A DNA stretch of 64,000 nucleotides from Chitinophaga sp. CF418 (lineage in GTDB: Bacteria > Bacteroidota > Bacteroidia > Chitinophagales > Chitinophagaceae). Each line of letters opens with the position of its first letter. The first letter of the stretch is position 1. Shown here one piece after another: positions 41,931 to 51,489 of the stretch. Under the pieces are notes generated by a model that saw only the letters and a list, made by a program, of their open reading frames with translations, did not search any database and had not been told where the DNA came from. A program made the position numbers and the translations under genes. The stretch is taken from NCBI RefSeq assembly GCF_900142925.1, contig NZ_FRCN01000002.1, positions 496,001 to 560,000 on the forward strand. The letters are read 5' to 3'.

Positions 41931-43343
41931 ATGCGAGATACACAGGCCAATTCCCGCCTGGGCAAGGTATTCCGGTTGTTTGTTATGGCAGTATCAGGCA
42001 CGGAAAAAGAGTTCACAAGCGGTAATATTAACCGTGCTATTTTTTTATTATCAGTACCCATGATCCTGGAAATGGTGATGGAATCACTTTTTGCAGTCGT
42101 GGATATTTTCTTTGTCAGTAAACTGGGTAAGCATGCCATCACTACAGTTGGATTAACAGAATCCATGATGACATTGGTTTATACTGCAGCATTCGGACTG
42201 AGCATGGCTGCTACGGCGGTGGTAGCACGTCGTACAGGTGAAAAGGATAGCGATGCAGCCGCACATACTGCTGTGCAGTCGCTATATGTAGCGCTGGTGC
42301 TGGCATTGGCTATTGCTGTAACAGGGATCATACTGGCTCCTGATCTGCTGGCGCTAATGGGCGCCTCTAAGGATGTGATTGATAACGGTCACATATATAC
42401 GCGTATCATGCTGGGAAGTAATCTCATCGTGATGCTGCTCTTCCTTATCAATGGTATTTTCCGGGGTGCAGGAGATGCTGCTATCGCCATGAGATCGTTG
42501 TGGATAGCGAATATCCTGAATATCCTGTTATGTCCTTTGCTGATCAATGGTCTGGGGCCCATTCCGGCATTGGGTCTGAAAGGTGCAGCACTGGCTACTA
42601 CAATAGGCCGTGGTATAGGGGTATGTTATCAGCTGTACCGCCTCTTTGGAGGTAAGGGCCTGATCCGTATCAGCAGCCGTCATATACGCCCTGATATAAG
42701 CGTGATCTGGAAAATACTGAAGATAGCGGCGGGAGGTACCGCACAGCTGCTCATCAATACAGTCAGCTGGATATTCCTGGTGCGCCTGATTGCCCGCTTT
42801 GGGGAAGACGCGGTAGCTGGCTACACCATCGCCATAAGGATCGTTATTTTCACACTGCTGCCTGCTTTTGGGATGGCCAATGCTGCAGCAGCCCTGGTTG
42901 GACAGAATCTGGGCGCCGGTCAGCCCGAGCGGGCGGAAACATCCGTATGGAGAGCGGCATTCTTTAATATGGTGTTCCTGGGACTGATATCCATCTTTTT
43001 CTTCCTCGCAGCCAGGCCGGTAGTGATGATCTTTACAAGTGAAACGGCTATTGTGTTACAGGCAGCAGAATGCCTGCAGCTGGTAAGTATAGGGTATATC
43101 TTTTATGCATATGGTATGGTGCTGTCCCAGTCTTTTAACGGGGCTGGAGATACGCGTACTCCTACCTTTATTAACCTGGTAGGCTTCTGGATGTTGCAGA
43201 TACCGCTGGCCTGGATACTGGCCGTAAACTATAATATGGGCCCGGCCGGTGTTTTCTGGGCTATAGCCATAGCAGAATCCTGTATAGCAGTAGCAGCTAT
43301 CGTTATATTCCGGAAAGGATGGTGGAAGCGGGTAAAAGTTTAG
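41931..43343 (+). CDS. MATE-family multidrug/metabolite efflux transporter
   Basis: 470-residue inner membrane antiporter with about 12 helices in two MATE repeats (FLLSVPMILEMVMESLFAVVDIFFVSKLG, FLINGIFRGAGDAAIAMRSLWIANILNILLCPLLI, then AVAGYTIAIRIVIFTLLPAFGMANAAAALVGQNLGAGQPERAE and YGMVLSQSFNGAGDTRTPTFINL). It exports cationic compounds in exchange for Na+ or H+; the substrate is unknown. An inner start at MAVSGTEKEF (41985) is possible. The leader carries two palindromes that may regulate it. Confidence 0.95.
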   Translation: MRDTQANSRLGKVFRLFVMAVSGTEKEFTSGNINRAIFLLSVPMILEMVMESLFAVVDIFFVSKLGKHAITTVGLTESMMTLVYTAAFGLSMAATAVVARRTGEKDSDAAAHTAVQSLYVALVLALAIAVTGIILAPDLLALMGASKDVIDNGHIYTRIMLGSNLIVMLLFLINGIFRGAGDAAIAMRSLWIANILNILLCPLLINGLGPIPALGLKGAALATTIGRGIGVCYQLYRLFGGKGLIRISSRHIRPDISVIWKILKIAAGGTAQLLINTVSWIFLVRLIARFGEDAVAGYTIAIRIVIFTLLPAFGMANAAAALVGQNLGAGQPERAETSVWRAAFFNMVFLGLISIFFFLAARPVVMIFTSETAIVLQAAECLQLVSIGYIFYAYGMVLSQSFNGAGDTRTPTFINLVGFWMLQIPLAWILAVNYNMGPAGVFWAIAIAESCIAVAAIVIFRKGWWKRVKV

Positions 43344-43344
43344 T

Positions 43345-43352
43345 TACATTTG
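43345..43352 (+). promoter_or_regulatory. candidate -7 box of the PfkB kinase gene
   Basis: TACATTTG fits TAnnTTTG 45 nt before the start codon; no -33 match. Confidence 0.45.
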
Positions 43353-43396
43353 CGCTGTTTTGCAAACTAACTAAAACTCAATAAAAAAGAATACGC

Positions 43397-44323
43397 ATGT
43401 CGCTAACTGTTGTAGGTTCTATGGCGTTCGATGATATAGAAACGCCCTTTGGTAAATCAGGCCGGATCGTTGGTGGTTCAGCCACATTCATAGCATGGGC
43501 CGCTTCCAATTTTATAAAGCCCATCAACCAGGTTTCCGTAATTGGTGGTGACTTCCCGCAGGAAGAACTGGACGCGCTGGGTGCCAAAGGTGTAGCTTTC
43601 GATGGGGTCCAGGTGAAGAAAGATGAAAAATCCTTCTACTGGGCTGGTAAATATCATATGGACATGAACACCCGTGATACGCTGGCTACAGAGCTGAACG
43701 TACTGGGTGAATTCCAGCCTGTAATACCCGACAGTTACCAGGGAAGCGAATTCCTGATACTGGGTAATCTGACACCACAGGTACAGCTGTCTGTAATAAA
43801 ACAGATGAAAACAAGGCCTAAACTGATCGTAATGGATACCATGAACTTCTGGATGGAAGTAGCCATGGACGATCTGAAAATAGTGCTGAAAGAAGTAGAT
43901 GTACTCCTGGTAAATGATGCCGAAGCCCGTCAGCTGACCGGCGAAGTATCCCTGGTAAAAGCTGCCCGCAAGATACTGACAACCATGGGACCTAAATACC
44001 TGATCATTAAGAAAGGTGAACACGGTGCACTGCTGTTCCATGAGAACCATGTATTTTTTGCACCCGCGCTGCCACTGGAAGATGTATTTGACCCAACCGG
44101 TGCTGGTGATACCTTTGCTGGTGGTTTTATCGGTCACCTGGCTAAAACAAAGGATATCTCTTTTGAGAACATGAAAACTGCCATCATCGTAGGTTCTGCT
44201 ATGGCTTCCTTCTGTGTGGAACGTTTTGGTGTAGGCCGCCTGCGTGAGATCTCCCATGAGGATATCAGCACCCGCCTGGAACAGTTCGTACAACTGGTAA
44301 ACTTTGATATTGACCTGATCTAG
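43397..44323 (+). CDS. PfkB-family carbohydrate/nucleoside kinase
   Basis: 308-residue cytoplasmic ribokinase-fold kinase. The N-terminal substrate segment is GGSATFIAWAAS. A lid region includes SFYWAGKYHMDMNTRDTLATELNVL. The middle, LIVMDTMNFWMEVAMDDLKIVLKEVDVLLVNDAEARQLTG, and the C-terminal signature FDPTGAGDTFAGGFIGHL (about residues 229-246, catalytic Asp in GAGD) are typical. It is a standalone gene with its own candidate promoter and terminator, so it may be housekeeping. The substrate (sugar or nucleoside) cannot be named. It differs clearly from the fructokinase-like gene at 8.8 kb. Confidence 0.92.
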   Translation: MSLTVVGSMAFDDIETPFGKSGRIVGGSATFIAWAASNFIKPINQVSVIGGDFPQEELDALGAKGVAFDGVQVKKDEKSFYWAGKYHMDMNTRDTLATELNVLGEFQPVIPDSYQGSEFLILGNLTPQVQLSVIKQMKTRPKLIVMDTMNFWMEVAMDDLKIVLKEVDVLLVNDAEARQLTGEVSLVKAARKILTTMGPKYLIIKKGEHGALLFHENHVFFAPALPLEDVFDPTGAGDTFAGGFIGHLAKTKDISFENMKTAIIVGSAMASFCVERFGVGRLREISHEDISTRLEQFVQLVNFDIDLI

Positions 44324-44339
44324 TCAGGAACAGGCTATA

Positions 44340-44380
44340 AAAGAAAAGCATCAGTCCCGGAGGCTGATGCTTTTTCTTTT
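44340..44380 (+). terminator. terminator after the PfkB kinase
   Basis: AAAGAAAAGCATCAG pairs with CTGATGCTTTTTCTTT around TCCCGGAGG, with T-rich 3' bases. It also faces the convergent S1/P1 nuclease gene and could end both transcripts. Confidence 0.9.
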
Positions 44381-44396
44381 ATACTATAACCCATTA

Positions 44397-45194
44397 TTAT
44401 TTGTAGATCTGATTCAGGATGGCCGCGAGTCTTAAGCCTCCTTTCAGCAGCTGGCTATTCAGGTCGTTGATAAACCAGAAATTATAACGGTAGCTCAGTT
44501 TGTCATTGGCATGCGTCAGTGAATATACTTTGCCTGACAGCTGGTTAGATTCAAACATCCAGTCAGCTACGGTACCCCCCTGATATTTCTTTACAGTTGC
44601 AGCAGTAGCAGTATCCAGCGCCTGTGTATATTCTGTATAACTGAGTTGCTGGAATTCTATGAGGTGCTCATCCCATACCCTGTGCAGGTTGGTTTGTTTA
44701 TCAAACCACATTACCTGGATCTTGTTGCCACCCTGATCCTCATCGCGGCCTGCATGTAATGGCTGATGCATATCTCCTATCATGTGGATAAGGAAGCTCA
44801 GGGCAAATACTTTATCCTCTTTTGAAGTGGCCGGATCTTTCAGTTTTTTGATCAGCTCATTAGTTTGTGCATATAGGTTATCTCCTGTAGCGTGTGCCTT
44901 TATTACTTCGTCAAATTGCTGGCGTGTACAGTTGGCAGGAAAATCGAGGTAGTGCCAGGGAGAAGTATGATCATACCGGTGCGTAGTGTCTGACTTGATA
45001 AAATCAGGCCAGTTGGCAACCATCGCCATGCTCTGGGAACCAAGTAAAGCATAGATGGCTTTCCGCGCCTGAGGACTTAAGTGATGGCTGGCGATCTCGG
45101 CTACCACACGGTGACCGGTAACGCCCCAGGCAAAGCCTGACATGGGCACAAGCAATAGCATACCCATTAGAACATGGTAGAGTTTTTTAAGCAT
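44397..45194 (-). CDS. S1/P1-family zinc-dependent nuclease
   Basis: 265-residue secreted nuclease. The signal peptide ends GFA and the mature protein begins WGVTGHRVVAEIA, giving the N-terminal Trp and His zinc ligands. Other ligands are visible in YDHTSPWHYLDFP, in HMIGDMHQPLHAGRDEDQGGNKIQV and in LHRVWDEHLIEF. It would cut single-stranded DNA and RNA and 3'-nucleotides in the periplasm or outside, possibly for phosphate scavenging. It is a single gene, divergent from uvrB. Confidence 0.93.
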   Translation of the reverse strand: MLKKLYHVLMGMLLLVPMSGFAWGVTGHRVVAEIASHHLSPQARKAIYALLGSQSMAMVANWPDFIKSDTTHRYDHTSPWHYLDFPANCTRQQFDEVIKAHATGDNLYAQTNELIKKLKDPATSKEDKVFALSFLIHMIGDMHQPLHAGRDEDQGGNKIQVMWFDKQTNLHRVWDEHLIEFQQLSYTEYTQALDTATAATVKKYQGGTVADWMFESNQLSGKVYSLTHANDKLSYRYNFWFINDLNSQLLKGGLRLAAILNQIYK

Positions 45195-45279
45195 AATACA
45201 TGAGGTGGTTAATAAGTCTTAATAAGTGAGTAAAGGTGAGCCAGATTTTTCAAATGAAAAAGCACAGTCTATTAATTTG

Positions 45280-45287
45280 TACATTTG
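45280..45287 (+). promoter_or_regulatory. candidate -7 box of uvrB
   Basis: TACATTTG matches TAnnTTTG, 20 nt before the ATG; no -33 match. The leader would be very short. Confidence 0.5.
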
Positions 45288-45307
45288 ATAACGCTATAAT
45301 TTAGAAT

Positions 45308-47362
45308 ATGCCCTTTAAGATACATGCACCATATGCCCCCGCAGGCGATCAGCCGGAAGCCATCCGCCAGTTAGTAGAAGGATTACAGGATGGAGCGCCC
45401 GCACAGACATTACTGGGGGTAACAGGATCCGGAAAAACCTTTACTGTCGCAAATGTTATTCAACAGGTACAGCGCCCCACCCTGGTGCTGACTCACAATA
45501 AAACTCTGGTGGCACAGCTGTACGGAGAGTTCCGTCAGTTCTTCCCGGATAATGCCGTGGAATATTTTGTGTCTTACTACGACTACTATCAGCCCGAGGC
45601 TTATATGCCGGTGAGCGATACCTATATAGAAAAGGACCTTTCCATCAATGAAGAGCTGGATAAGCTCAGATTGAGGGCTACCACCAGTCTGCTGTCCGGA
45701 AGGCGGGATATAATAGTGGTGGCCTCCGTGTCCTGTATCTATGGTATGGGTAACCCAACGGATTATGAAAATGGTATTATCCGCCTGCACAGAGGACAGA
45801 CCATTGGCCGGAATACGGTATTGCATGGGCTGGTCAACTCCTTATATACCCGGACTACCGGCGACTTCAACAGGGGTAACTTCCGTGTGCAGGGAGATAC
45901 TGTAGACATCAACCTGCCTTATGTGGATTACGGCTACCGTATCACTTTCTTTGGTGATGAAGTGGAGGAGATTGAAAGTTTTGATGTACAAAACGGCAAA
46001 CGTATAGCTACTATGGAGAATGCCGCCATCTTCCCTGCCAATCTCTATCTGGCGCCTAAAGACATGATGACCCAGATCCTTTTTGAGATCCAGGATGAGT
46101 TGCTGGCACAGGTGGAATATTTCCGGTCTATCGGGAAACACCTGGAGGCACAGCGTCTTTCAGAAAGAGTGAACTATGATCTGGAGATGATCAGGGAACT
46201 GGGCTATTGCAGCGGTATTGAAAACTACTCCCGCTTCCTGGACCGGCGTTCGCCTGGTACCCGCCCCTTCTGCCTGCTGGATTATTTCCCAAAAGATTTT
46301 CTCCTGGTGATAGACGAAAGCCACGTAACCATCCCCCAGATTGGAGGTATGTATGGAGGGGATAGATCCCGTAAGCTGACCCTGGTTGACTACGGTTTCC
46401 GCCTGCCTTCAGCGATGGACAACCGGCCCCTGAACTTCTACGAATTTGAGAACCTGGTGAATCAGGCCATCTTTGTTAGTGCTACTCCTGGCGAATATGA
46501 ACTGAGACAGACGGAAGGTGTGGTGGTAGAGCAGGTGGTACGACCTACAGGACTGCTGGAGCCACCTATCGAAGTACGACCAAGCGTAAACCAGGTGGAC
46601 GACCTGCTGGAAGAAATAGATAAACGTGTTGCCAACGGAGGGCGTGTGCTTGTTACCACCCTTACCAAACGGATGGCCGAGGAAATGGACAAGTACCTGC
46701 ACCGTATTAATATTAAGTCCCGTTATATTCACTCCGAGGTAGATACCCTGGAACGGATAGAGATATTAAGAGACCTCCGTCTGGGTAATATCAATGTCCT
46801 TGTAGGAGTAAACCTGTTGCGTGAGGGGCTGGACCTGCCGGAAGTGACACTTGTAGCCATATTGGATGCCGATAAGGAAGGTTTCCTGAGGGATGAGCGC
46901 TCCCTGACGCAGACAGCAGGCCGTGCTGCGCGTAACGTGGAAGGGCTTGTTATCTTTTATGCTGACAAGATTACCGACAGCATGCAGCGTACCATTGATG
47001 AAACAGACCGGCGCAGGGAGAAACAGGTCGCCTATAATACGAAACATAAGATCACGCCAAGAACGGTGCTGAAAAGCAAGGAACAGATCCTCGGGCAGAC
47101 TGCTGTGTTGGAAATCAAGCAGTTCGATGAAAACTCCCCATATGCAGTACATGATGAGGTAACACTGGTTGCTGAAGATGCAGTGGGTTATGCCAAACAG
47201 GAAGCTACTGTTGCCAAAACAATCCCTCAGATGGAGAAGGCAATTACAAAGGTCAAAAAGGATATGGAGAAGGCAGCCAAAGATCTCGATTTTATGGAAG
47301 CTGCCAGGTTACGTGACCAAATGTTCGCAATGCAACGTGAATTAGAAAGTATGAAGCAATAA
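45308..47362 (+). CDS. uvrB: UvrB, excinuclease ABC subunit B
   Basis: DNA repair helicase-like subunit of 684 residues. With UvrA it verifies bulky lesions and loads UvrC for nucleotide excision repair. Seen: Walker A LLGVTGSGKTFTVANV (about 36-51), the beta-hairpin region YYDYYQPEAYMPVSDTYIEKD that probes the strand, DESHVT (helicase motif II), LTKRMAEEMDKYL and LREGLDLPEVTLVAILDADKEGFLR (motifs IV-VI area), and a UVR domain at the C-terminus (EAARLRDQMFAMQREL) that binds UvrC. Length and domain order are standard. Confidence 0.99.
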   Translation: MPFKIHAPYAPAGDQPEAIRQLVEGLQDGAPAQTLLGVTGSGKTFTVANVIQQVQRPTLVLTHNKTLVAQLYGEFRQFFPDNAVEYFVSYYDYYQPEAYMPVSDTYIEKDLSINEELDKLRLRATTSLLSGRRDIIVVASVSCIYGMGNPTDYENGIIRLHRGQTIGRNTVLHGLVNSLYTRTTGDFNRGNFRVQGDTVDINLPYVDYGYRITFFGDEVEEIESFDVQNGKRIATMENAAIFPANLYLAPKDMMTQILFEIQDELLAQVEYFRSIGKHLEAQRLSERVNYDLEMIRELGYCSGIENYSRFLDRRSPGTRPFCLLDYFPKDFLLVIDESHVTIPQIGGMYGGDRSRKLTLVDYGFRLPSAMDNRPLNFYEFENLVNQAIFVSATPGEYELRQTEGVVVEQVVRPTGLLEPPIEVRPSVNQVDDLLEEIDKRVANGGRVLVTTLTKRMAEEMDKYLHRINIKSRYIHSEVDTLERIEILRDLRLGNINVLVGVNLLREGLDLPEVTLVAILDADKEGFLRDERSLTQTAGRAARNVEGLVIFYADKITDSMQRTIDETDRRREKQVAYNTKHKITPRTVLKSKEQILGQTAVLEIKQFDENSPYAVHDEVTLVAEDAVGYAKQEATVAKTIPQMEKAITKVKKDMEKAAKDLDFMEAARLRDQMFAMQRELESMKQ

Positions 47363-47460
47363 TACCGCAGTGAGGTCGATTTTTATGTCCTGGATCATAA
47401 AAATTACATTAATATATTTTTAATATATCGATAATATTCAACGACACTGTTCCATCCAAC

Positions 47461-47493
47461 AAAATCAGCTTAATATTTATTAAGCTGATTTTT
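47461..47493 (+). terminator. terminator after uvrB
   Basis: Perfect 15-bp stem AAAATCAGCTTAATA / TATTAAGCTGATTTT with minimal loop and an extra T, about 100 nt after the uvrB stop. Confidence 0.85.
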
Positions 47494-47799
47494 AGCTTAT
47501 TATAGCATGTACATCTTAATTGCAGTAGCAACTACCTTCCCAATGTTAGAAAATTGTTAAATGTCCATCTCCGGAATTTATAAGTAGCTGATAATGTTTA
47601 GTTTATTAAACACCTGCCCCCCTTTTTGCCCTACCTCTAACTACAAAAAGTAATACTTATATTATTGCTAATTATAATATACTTGATGTTTAGGGCTATA
47701 TCCCATATTTTTCTTCAATCATTTCTATTTTTTGCCTTTTCTATTTGATGAATTAAATATCCTTCATACTTTTATTGAAGAAATTTAAAATGTACTGCT
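47494..47799. other. AT-rich leader before the ammonium transporter gene
   Basis: No gene seen. The stretch is very AT-rich with poly-pyrimidine runs (CCCCCCTTTTTGCC at about 47614). No exact TAnnTTTG box and no recognisable sigma-54 promoter were found before amt. Confidence 0.4.
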
Positions 47800-49188
47800 A
47801 TGAAGAAAACATCATTTCAAGATTATTTGCCCTTCCTTTTGCTGGCAGTTGTCGCGATAATTGCACTATTTGTCCCGGGGGAGCTTCCTTTTGCTGATCC
47901 CAAGGGTCAATACAATTCCGGTGACATTGCCTGGATACTGGTGGCATCCTGCCTCGTGTTTCTGATGACTCCCGGTCTGTCATTTTTCTACGGTGGTATG
48001 GTTAACCGTAAAAACGTGATCTCAACATTGGTACAAAGCTTTATCGCTGCCGGTGTGGTTAGTATCGTGTGGGTAGCCGTAGGGTTCAGTCTGGCCTTCG
48101 GTAAATCTTTGAATGGTGTGATCGGCGATCCTTCAACTTTCCTGTTTTTCAGAGGTGTGCCATCCGGTGAGCCCTGGTCTCTGGCAACTAGCATCCCTTT
48201 GCTGGTATTCGCCCTGTTCCAGATGAAATTTGCAGTGATCACTCCTGCTCTGGTAGTAGGCGCTGTAGCAGAAAGGATCCGTTTTACGTCTTATGTATTA
48301 TTTATGGTGTTATTCAGCCTGCTGGTTTATGCGCCTATCGCGCACTGGACCTGGCATCCTGAAGGTTTCCTGTTCAAACTGGGGGTACTTGACTTCGCAG
48401 GTGGTACAGTAGTACACATCTCCGCTGGTTGTGCTGCACTTGCTGGTGTACTGGTACTGAAACGCCGTAAAGACCATATAGAAAAGAAAGAACTGCAACC
48501 TGCCAACATTCCTTTCGTATTGTTAGGTACTGGCCTGCTCTGGTTCGGATGGTTCGGTTTCAACGCCGGCTCCGCCCTGGCTGCTAACGGTCTGTCTGCT
48601 TCCGCTTTCGCTACTACCAATACTGCTGCTGCTGCTGCTGGTTTATCCTGGATCTTCTTCGATGTGATCCGTGGCCGTAAGCCTTCTGCACTGGGCTTCT
48701 GTATCGGCGCCGTGGTTGGTCTGGTAGCTATTACTCCTGCTGCAGGTTATGTGGGCATCCCACAGAGTATTATGGTAGGTTTTGCTGCTGCTATCGTTTC
48801 CAACCTGGTGGCTCATTACAAATCCAAAACCGCTATCGACGATACACTGGATGTATTCCCCTGCCATGGTGTAGGTGGTATGGTCGGTATGCTGCTCACT
48901 GGTATCTTCGCCAGCAAGAACGTAAATGGTGCTATCAGCGATGGCCTGTTCTATGGTGGCTTTGAGCTCTTCAAAAACCAGGTGATCGGATTAGTGATCG
49001 TAGTAGTATACAGCTTCGTGGTTTCCTATGGTATCTTCAAGCTGATCAACCTGATCCACCCGCTGCGTGTAAGCGATGAAGAAGAAGCACTGGGTCTGGA
49101 TGCTACACAGCACAACGAACAGTACCATCCTGCTTTGATGAGTGTAGCCGACAACGGTGCACTGAAAGAAGAGCAGCTGGTTCACTAA
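47800..49188 (+). CDS. amt: Amt-family ammonium transporter
   Basis: 462-residue inner membrane channel for ammonia/ammonium with 11-12 helices. Family features: LMTPGLSFFYGGMVNRKNVISTLVQSF, WTWHPEGFLFKLGVLDFAGGTVVHISAGCAALAG (Amt signature), FGFNAGSALAANG, and DDTLDVFPCHGVGGMVGMLLTGIF (containing a pore His). A long hydrophilic C-terminal tail ends ALKEEQLVH. No GlnB gene follows. Instead a porin-like gene is next, an arrangement I believe is common in this phylum, separated by a large inverted repeat. Confidence 0.97.
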   Translation: MKKTSFQDYLPFLLLAVVAIIALFVPGELPFADPKGQYNSGDIAWILVASCLVFLMTPGLSFFYGGMVNRKNVISTLVQSFIAAGVVSIVWVAVGFSLAFGKSLNGVIGDPSTFLFFRGVPSGEPWSLATSIPLLVFALFQMKFAVITPALVVGAVAERIRFTSYVLFMVLFSLLVYAPIAHWTWHPEGFLFKLGVLDFAGGTVVHISAGCAALAGVLVLKRRKDHIEKKELQPANIPFVLLGTGLLWFGWFGFNAGSALAANGLSASAFATTNTAAAAAGLSWIFFDVIRGRKPSALGFCIGAVVGLVAITPAAGYVGIPQSIMVGFAAAIVSNLVAHYKSKTAIDDTLDVFPCHGVGGMVGMLLTGIFASKNVNGAISDGLFYGGFELFKNQVIGLVIVVVYSFVVSYGIFKLINLIHPLRVSDEEEALGLDATQHNEQYHPALMSVADNGALKEEQLVH

Positions 49189-49229
49189 TCGCATAAAAAA
49201 TATTTACATAGTTTGACACCCAAATGTTA

Positions 49230-49361
49230 GAATAGCTAATAATCGAACTGGGAAATAAAAAACCGTAAACAGTATTTTATTTTATCAACCAGAATTACTT
49301 TATCAACCAATATCTGTAGTATTCCATGTAGATGCCTTTCCCGGTTGATTATTAGCTATTC
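49230..49361 (+). repeat. large inverted repeat between amt and porin-like gene
   Basis: GAATAGCTAATAATC-G-AACTGGG (49230-49252) pairs with CCCGGTT-GATTATTAGCTATTC (49340-49361). There are 22 pairs with one bulge, and TTTTCTCTC follows. The loop of about 87 nt holds two copies of TTTATCAACCA. It could terminate amt or form a processed 3' UTR. Confidence 0.7.
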
Positions 49362-49439
49362 TTTTCTCTCCCGTTATTTCCGGCTATAGAACAGCGAGCA
49401 TAAAAGAAACGATTCGCACACACCATTTTTATCAACCAA
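49281..49439 (+). repeat. three TTTATCAACCA repeats before the porin-like gene
   Basis: TTTATCAACCA occurs at 49281, 49299 and 49428; the last is 11 nt from the start codon. Spacing of the first two is 18 nt. Likely a protein- or RNA-binding motif in the leader. Confidence 0.5.
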
Positions 49440-49449
49440 ATTTCCTTGC

Positions 49450-50532
49450 ATGAAAAAAGTTATATTGGTAGCATATGCTGCCTGTCAGGCGCTTATTGCG
49501 CATTCCCAGACTGCTGCTGATACAACTAAAGCCCCATTGGTTAAGCTTTCCGGCTCTGCAGACGTCTACTATCGTTACAATTTCAATGGTAATAACACCG
49601 ACAACAAAACAAGCTTCACAAACTCTCACAATAGTTTTGAACTGGGAATGATCTCGCTCAAAGCCGAACATGAATTTAAAAAGGGAAGTATAGTGGCAGA
49701 TGTTGGCTTTGGCAAAAGGGCAGCTGAATTTTCCTATAACGAAACAACCGATAAGACTAACACCGCAGAGGTGGTTATCAAACAACTATATGTAGGTTAC
49801 CAGGTGCTGGACAAACTGAAGGTCAGCATGGGAAGCTTCGGCACCCATGTAGGATATGAACTGCTGGACGCTTACCTGAACAGGAACTATAGCATGAGTT
49901 ATATGTTCAGCAACGGTCCATTCTTCAGCACCGGCGTCAAGGCAGATATCACTATCAGTTCCGCATGGACAGCTATGATAGGCGTCTTCAACCCGACTGA
50001 TTTCAAATCCGCTTCCTGGACTAACAATAAATATATCGGTGCGCAACTGGGATATTCTTCCACCAAGGCGCCCCTTAAATTATATCTGAACTACCTGGAA
50101 GGCAAGGACACCAGCGGTATCCAGAACCACCAGATAGATTTTGTCGCTACCTACCAGGTAAACAGCGTACTGGGCCTGGGTTATAACGGAACTGTCAGCA
50201 CATACAACAATACCCGGGACAAAGAAGGCATTGAAAGTGCAAAGCAATGGTGGGGATCTGCCTTATATGTTAACCTCGATTTCAATGAAAAGGTAGGTCT
50301 GACCGTACGAGGTGAGTACTTCGATGACAAGGATGCCTTGAAAACCTTTAGCGGTACAGATGGCGGTAATGTGCTGGCAGGCACACTTTCCCTGAATTAT
50401 AAGGTGGGTAATCTGACTATTATACCGGAATTCAGACTGGATAAAGCTTCTGTGGATATCTTCCACAAGAAATCCGGCACCCCGGTGGGTACATCTCCCA
50501 GTGTATTACTAGCCGCTACATATCATTTTTAA
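49450..50532 (+). CDS. outer membrane beta-barrel protein, porin-like
   Basis: 360-residue protein with a signal peptide ending AHSQ. Alternating barrel strands (SGSADVYYRYNFNG, FELGMISLKAEHEF, KVSMGSFGTHVGYELLDAYLNRNYSMSYMFSNGPFFSTGVKADI) lead to a C-terminal F (LLAATYHF). It resembles the BBP2-type porins placed after amt in Bacteroidota. It may let ammonium or small nitrogen compounds cross the outer membrane, but that is inferred from position only. Confidence 0.85.
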   Translation: MKKVILVAYAACQALIAHSQTAADTTKAPLVKLSGSADVYYRYNFNGNNTDNKTSFTNSHNSFELGMISLKAEHEFKKGSIVADVGFGKRAAEFSYNETTDKTNTAEVVIKQLYVGYQVLDKLKVSMGSFGTHVGYELLDAYLNRNYSMSYMFSNGPFFSTGVKADITISSAWTAMIGVFNPTDFKSASWTNNKYIGAQLGYSSTKAPLKLYLNYLEGKDTSGIQNHQIDFVATYQVNSVLGLGYNGTVSTYNNTRDKEGIESAKQWWGSALYVNLDFNEKVGLTVRGEYFDDKDALKTFSGTDGGNVLAGTLSLNYKVGNLTIIPEFRLDKASVDIFHKKSGTPVGTSPSVLLAATYHF

Positions 50533-50656
50533 GCAGAAACATCCTGCTGCGTTATGCTCTTCTTTCCGGCCCGCGGGTCCGGAGGGAAGGGCATAGGCTA
50601 TTCTTATTACTGGGTAAGGAAAATAATTTTTTTATTTTGTGAGCAAAACTGATTAC

Positions 50657-51322
50657 ATGCTGCAACCCCCCACGTTGAAGTTTTTAAAGTTATTGAGCAA
50701 GAATAATAATAAGGTCTGGTTTGACGAACACAAGTCTGATTACCAGAAGGCGAAAGCCGATTATGAAAGTGTGGTACAGCAGATCCTGGATGGTTTATAT
50801 AAACAGGACCCTGCTATTGTAGGTTTACAGGTGAAGGATTGCACTTTCCGTATATACAAGGATGTCCGTTTCTCAAAAGATAAAACGCCTTACAAAACCA
50901 ATATGGGTGCAGCTTTTGCACCTGGTGGACGTAAAACGCCGCGTCCGGGGTATTACTTCCACCTGGAGCCGGGAGGCAATAGCTTTGCCGGAGGTGGCCT
51001 GTGGATGCCTGAGGCCGATGCGCTGAAAAAGGTCAGGCAGGAAATAGATTACAACTTTGAGGAATTCCAACAGATCATCTCCAATAAAGAATTCATCCGC
51101 TATTTTGGTAAAATAGAAGGGGAATCCCTGAAGACTGCGCCGCAAGGTTACCAGTCGGACAATCCAGCTATCGCATACCTGAAATTGAAAAGCTTTACGG
51201 TATGGCATCACATTTCCGACGAAGCCGTTATACAGCCTGCACTGGTAAGAGAAATACTGAAAATATTTGCTGTAATGCAGCCCTTTGTCAAGTTCATTGA
51301 CAGAGCGCTTTATACGGAATAG
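50657..51322 (+). CDS. DUF2461-family protein
   Basis: 221-residue cytoplasmic protein of the DUF2461/TIGR02453 family. Typical segments: LQPPTLKFLKLLSKNNNKVWFDEHKSDYQKAKADYE, FRIYKDVRFSKDKTPYKTNMGAAFAPGG, GYYFHLEPGGNSFAGGGLWMPEADALKKVRQEID and a C-terminal HHISDEAVI. I use ATG 50657 because homologs start at this point; a GTG at 50639 would add six residues. Biochemical function is not known. It is a single gene with no clear partners. Confidence 0.9.
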   Translation: MLQPPTLKFLKLLSKNNNKVWFDEHKSDYQKAKADYESVVQQILDGLYKQDPAIVGLQVKDCTFRIYKDVRFSKDKTPYKTNMGAAFAPGGRKTPRPGYYFHLEPGGNSFAGGGLWMPEADALKKVRQEIDYNFEEFQQIISNKEFIRYFGKIEGESLKTAPQGYQSDNPAIAYLKLKSFTVWHHISDEAVIQPALVREILKIFAVMQPFVKFIDRALYTE

Positions 51323-51489
51323 TCAGGTAATATTTCGGGGTGAAAATAATATCACAGGTCACTGTCTGTCATCACAGATGGGTAAAGCCAACAATGCACC
51401 CTGAAATTACGCTGTCATCTGCCGGATACATATACGCCGGTATACATATTTTGCCGGCAGATGATTACAGCTCAATAAGTTTTAACGGG

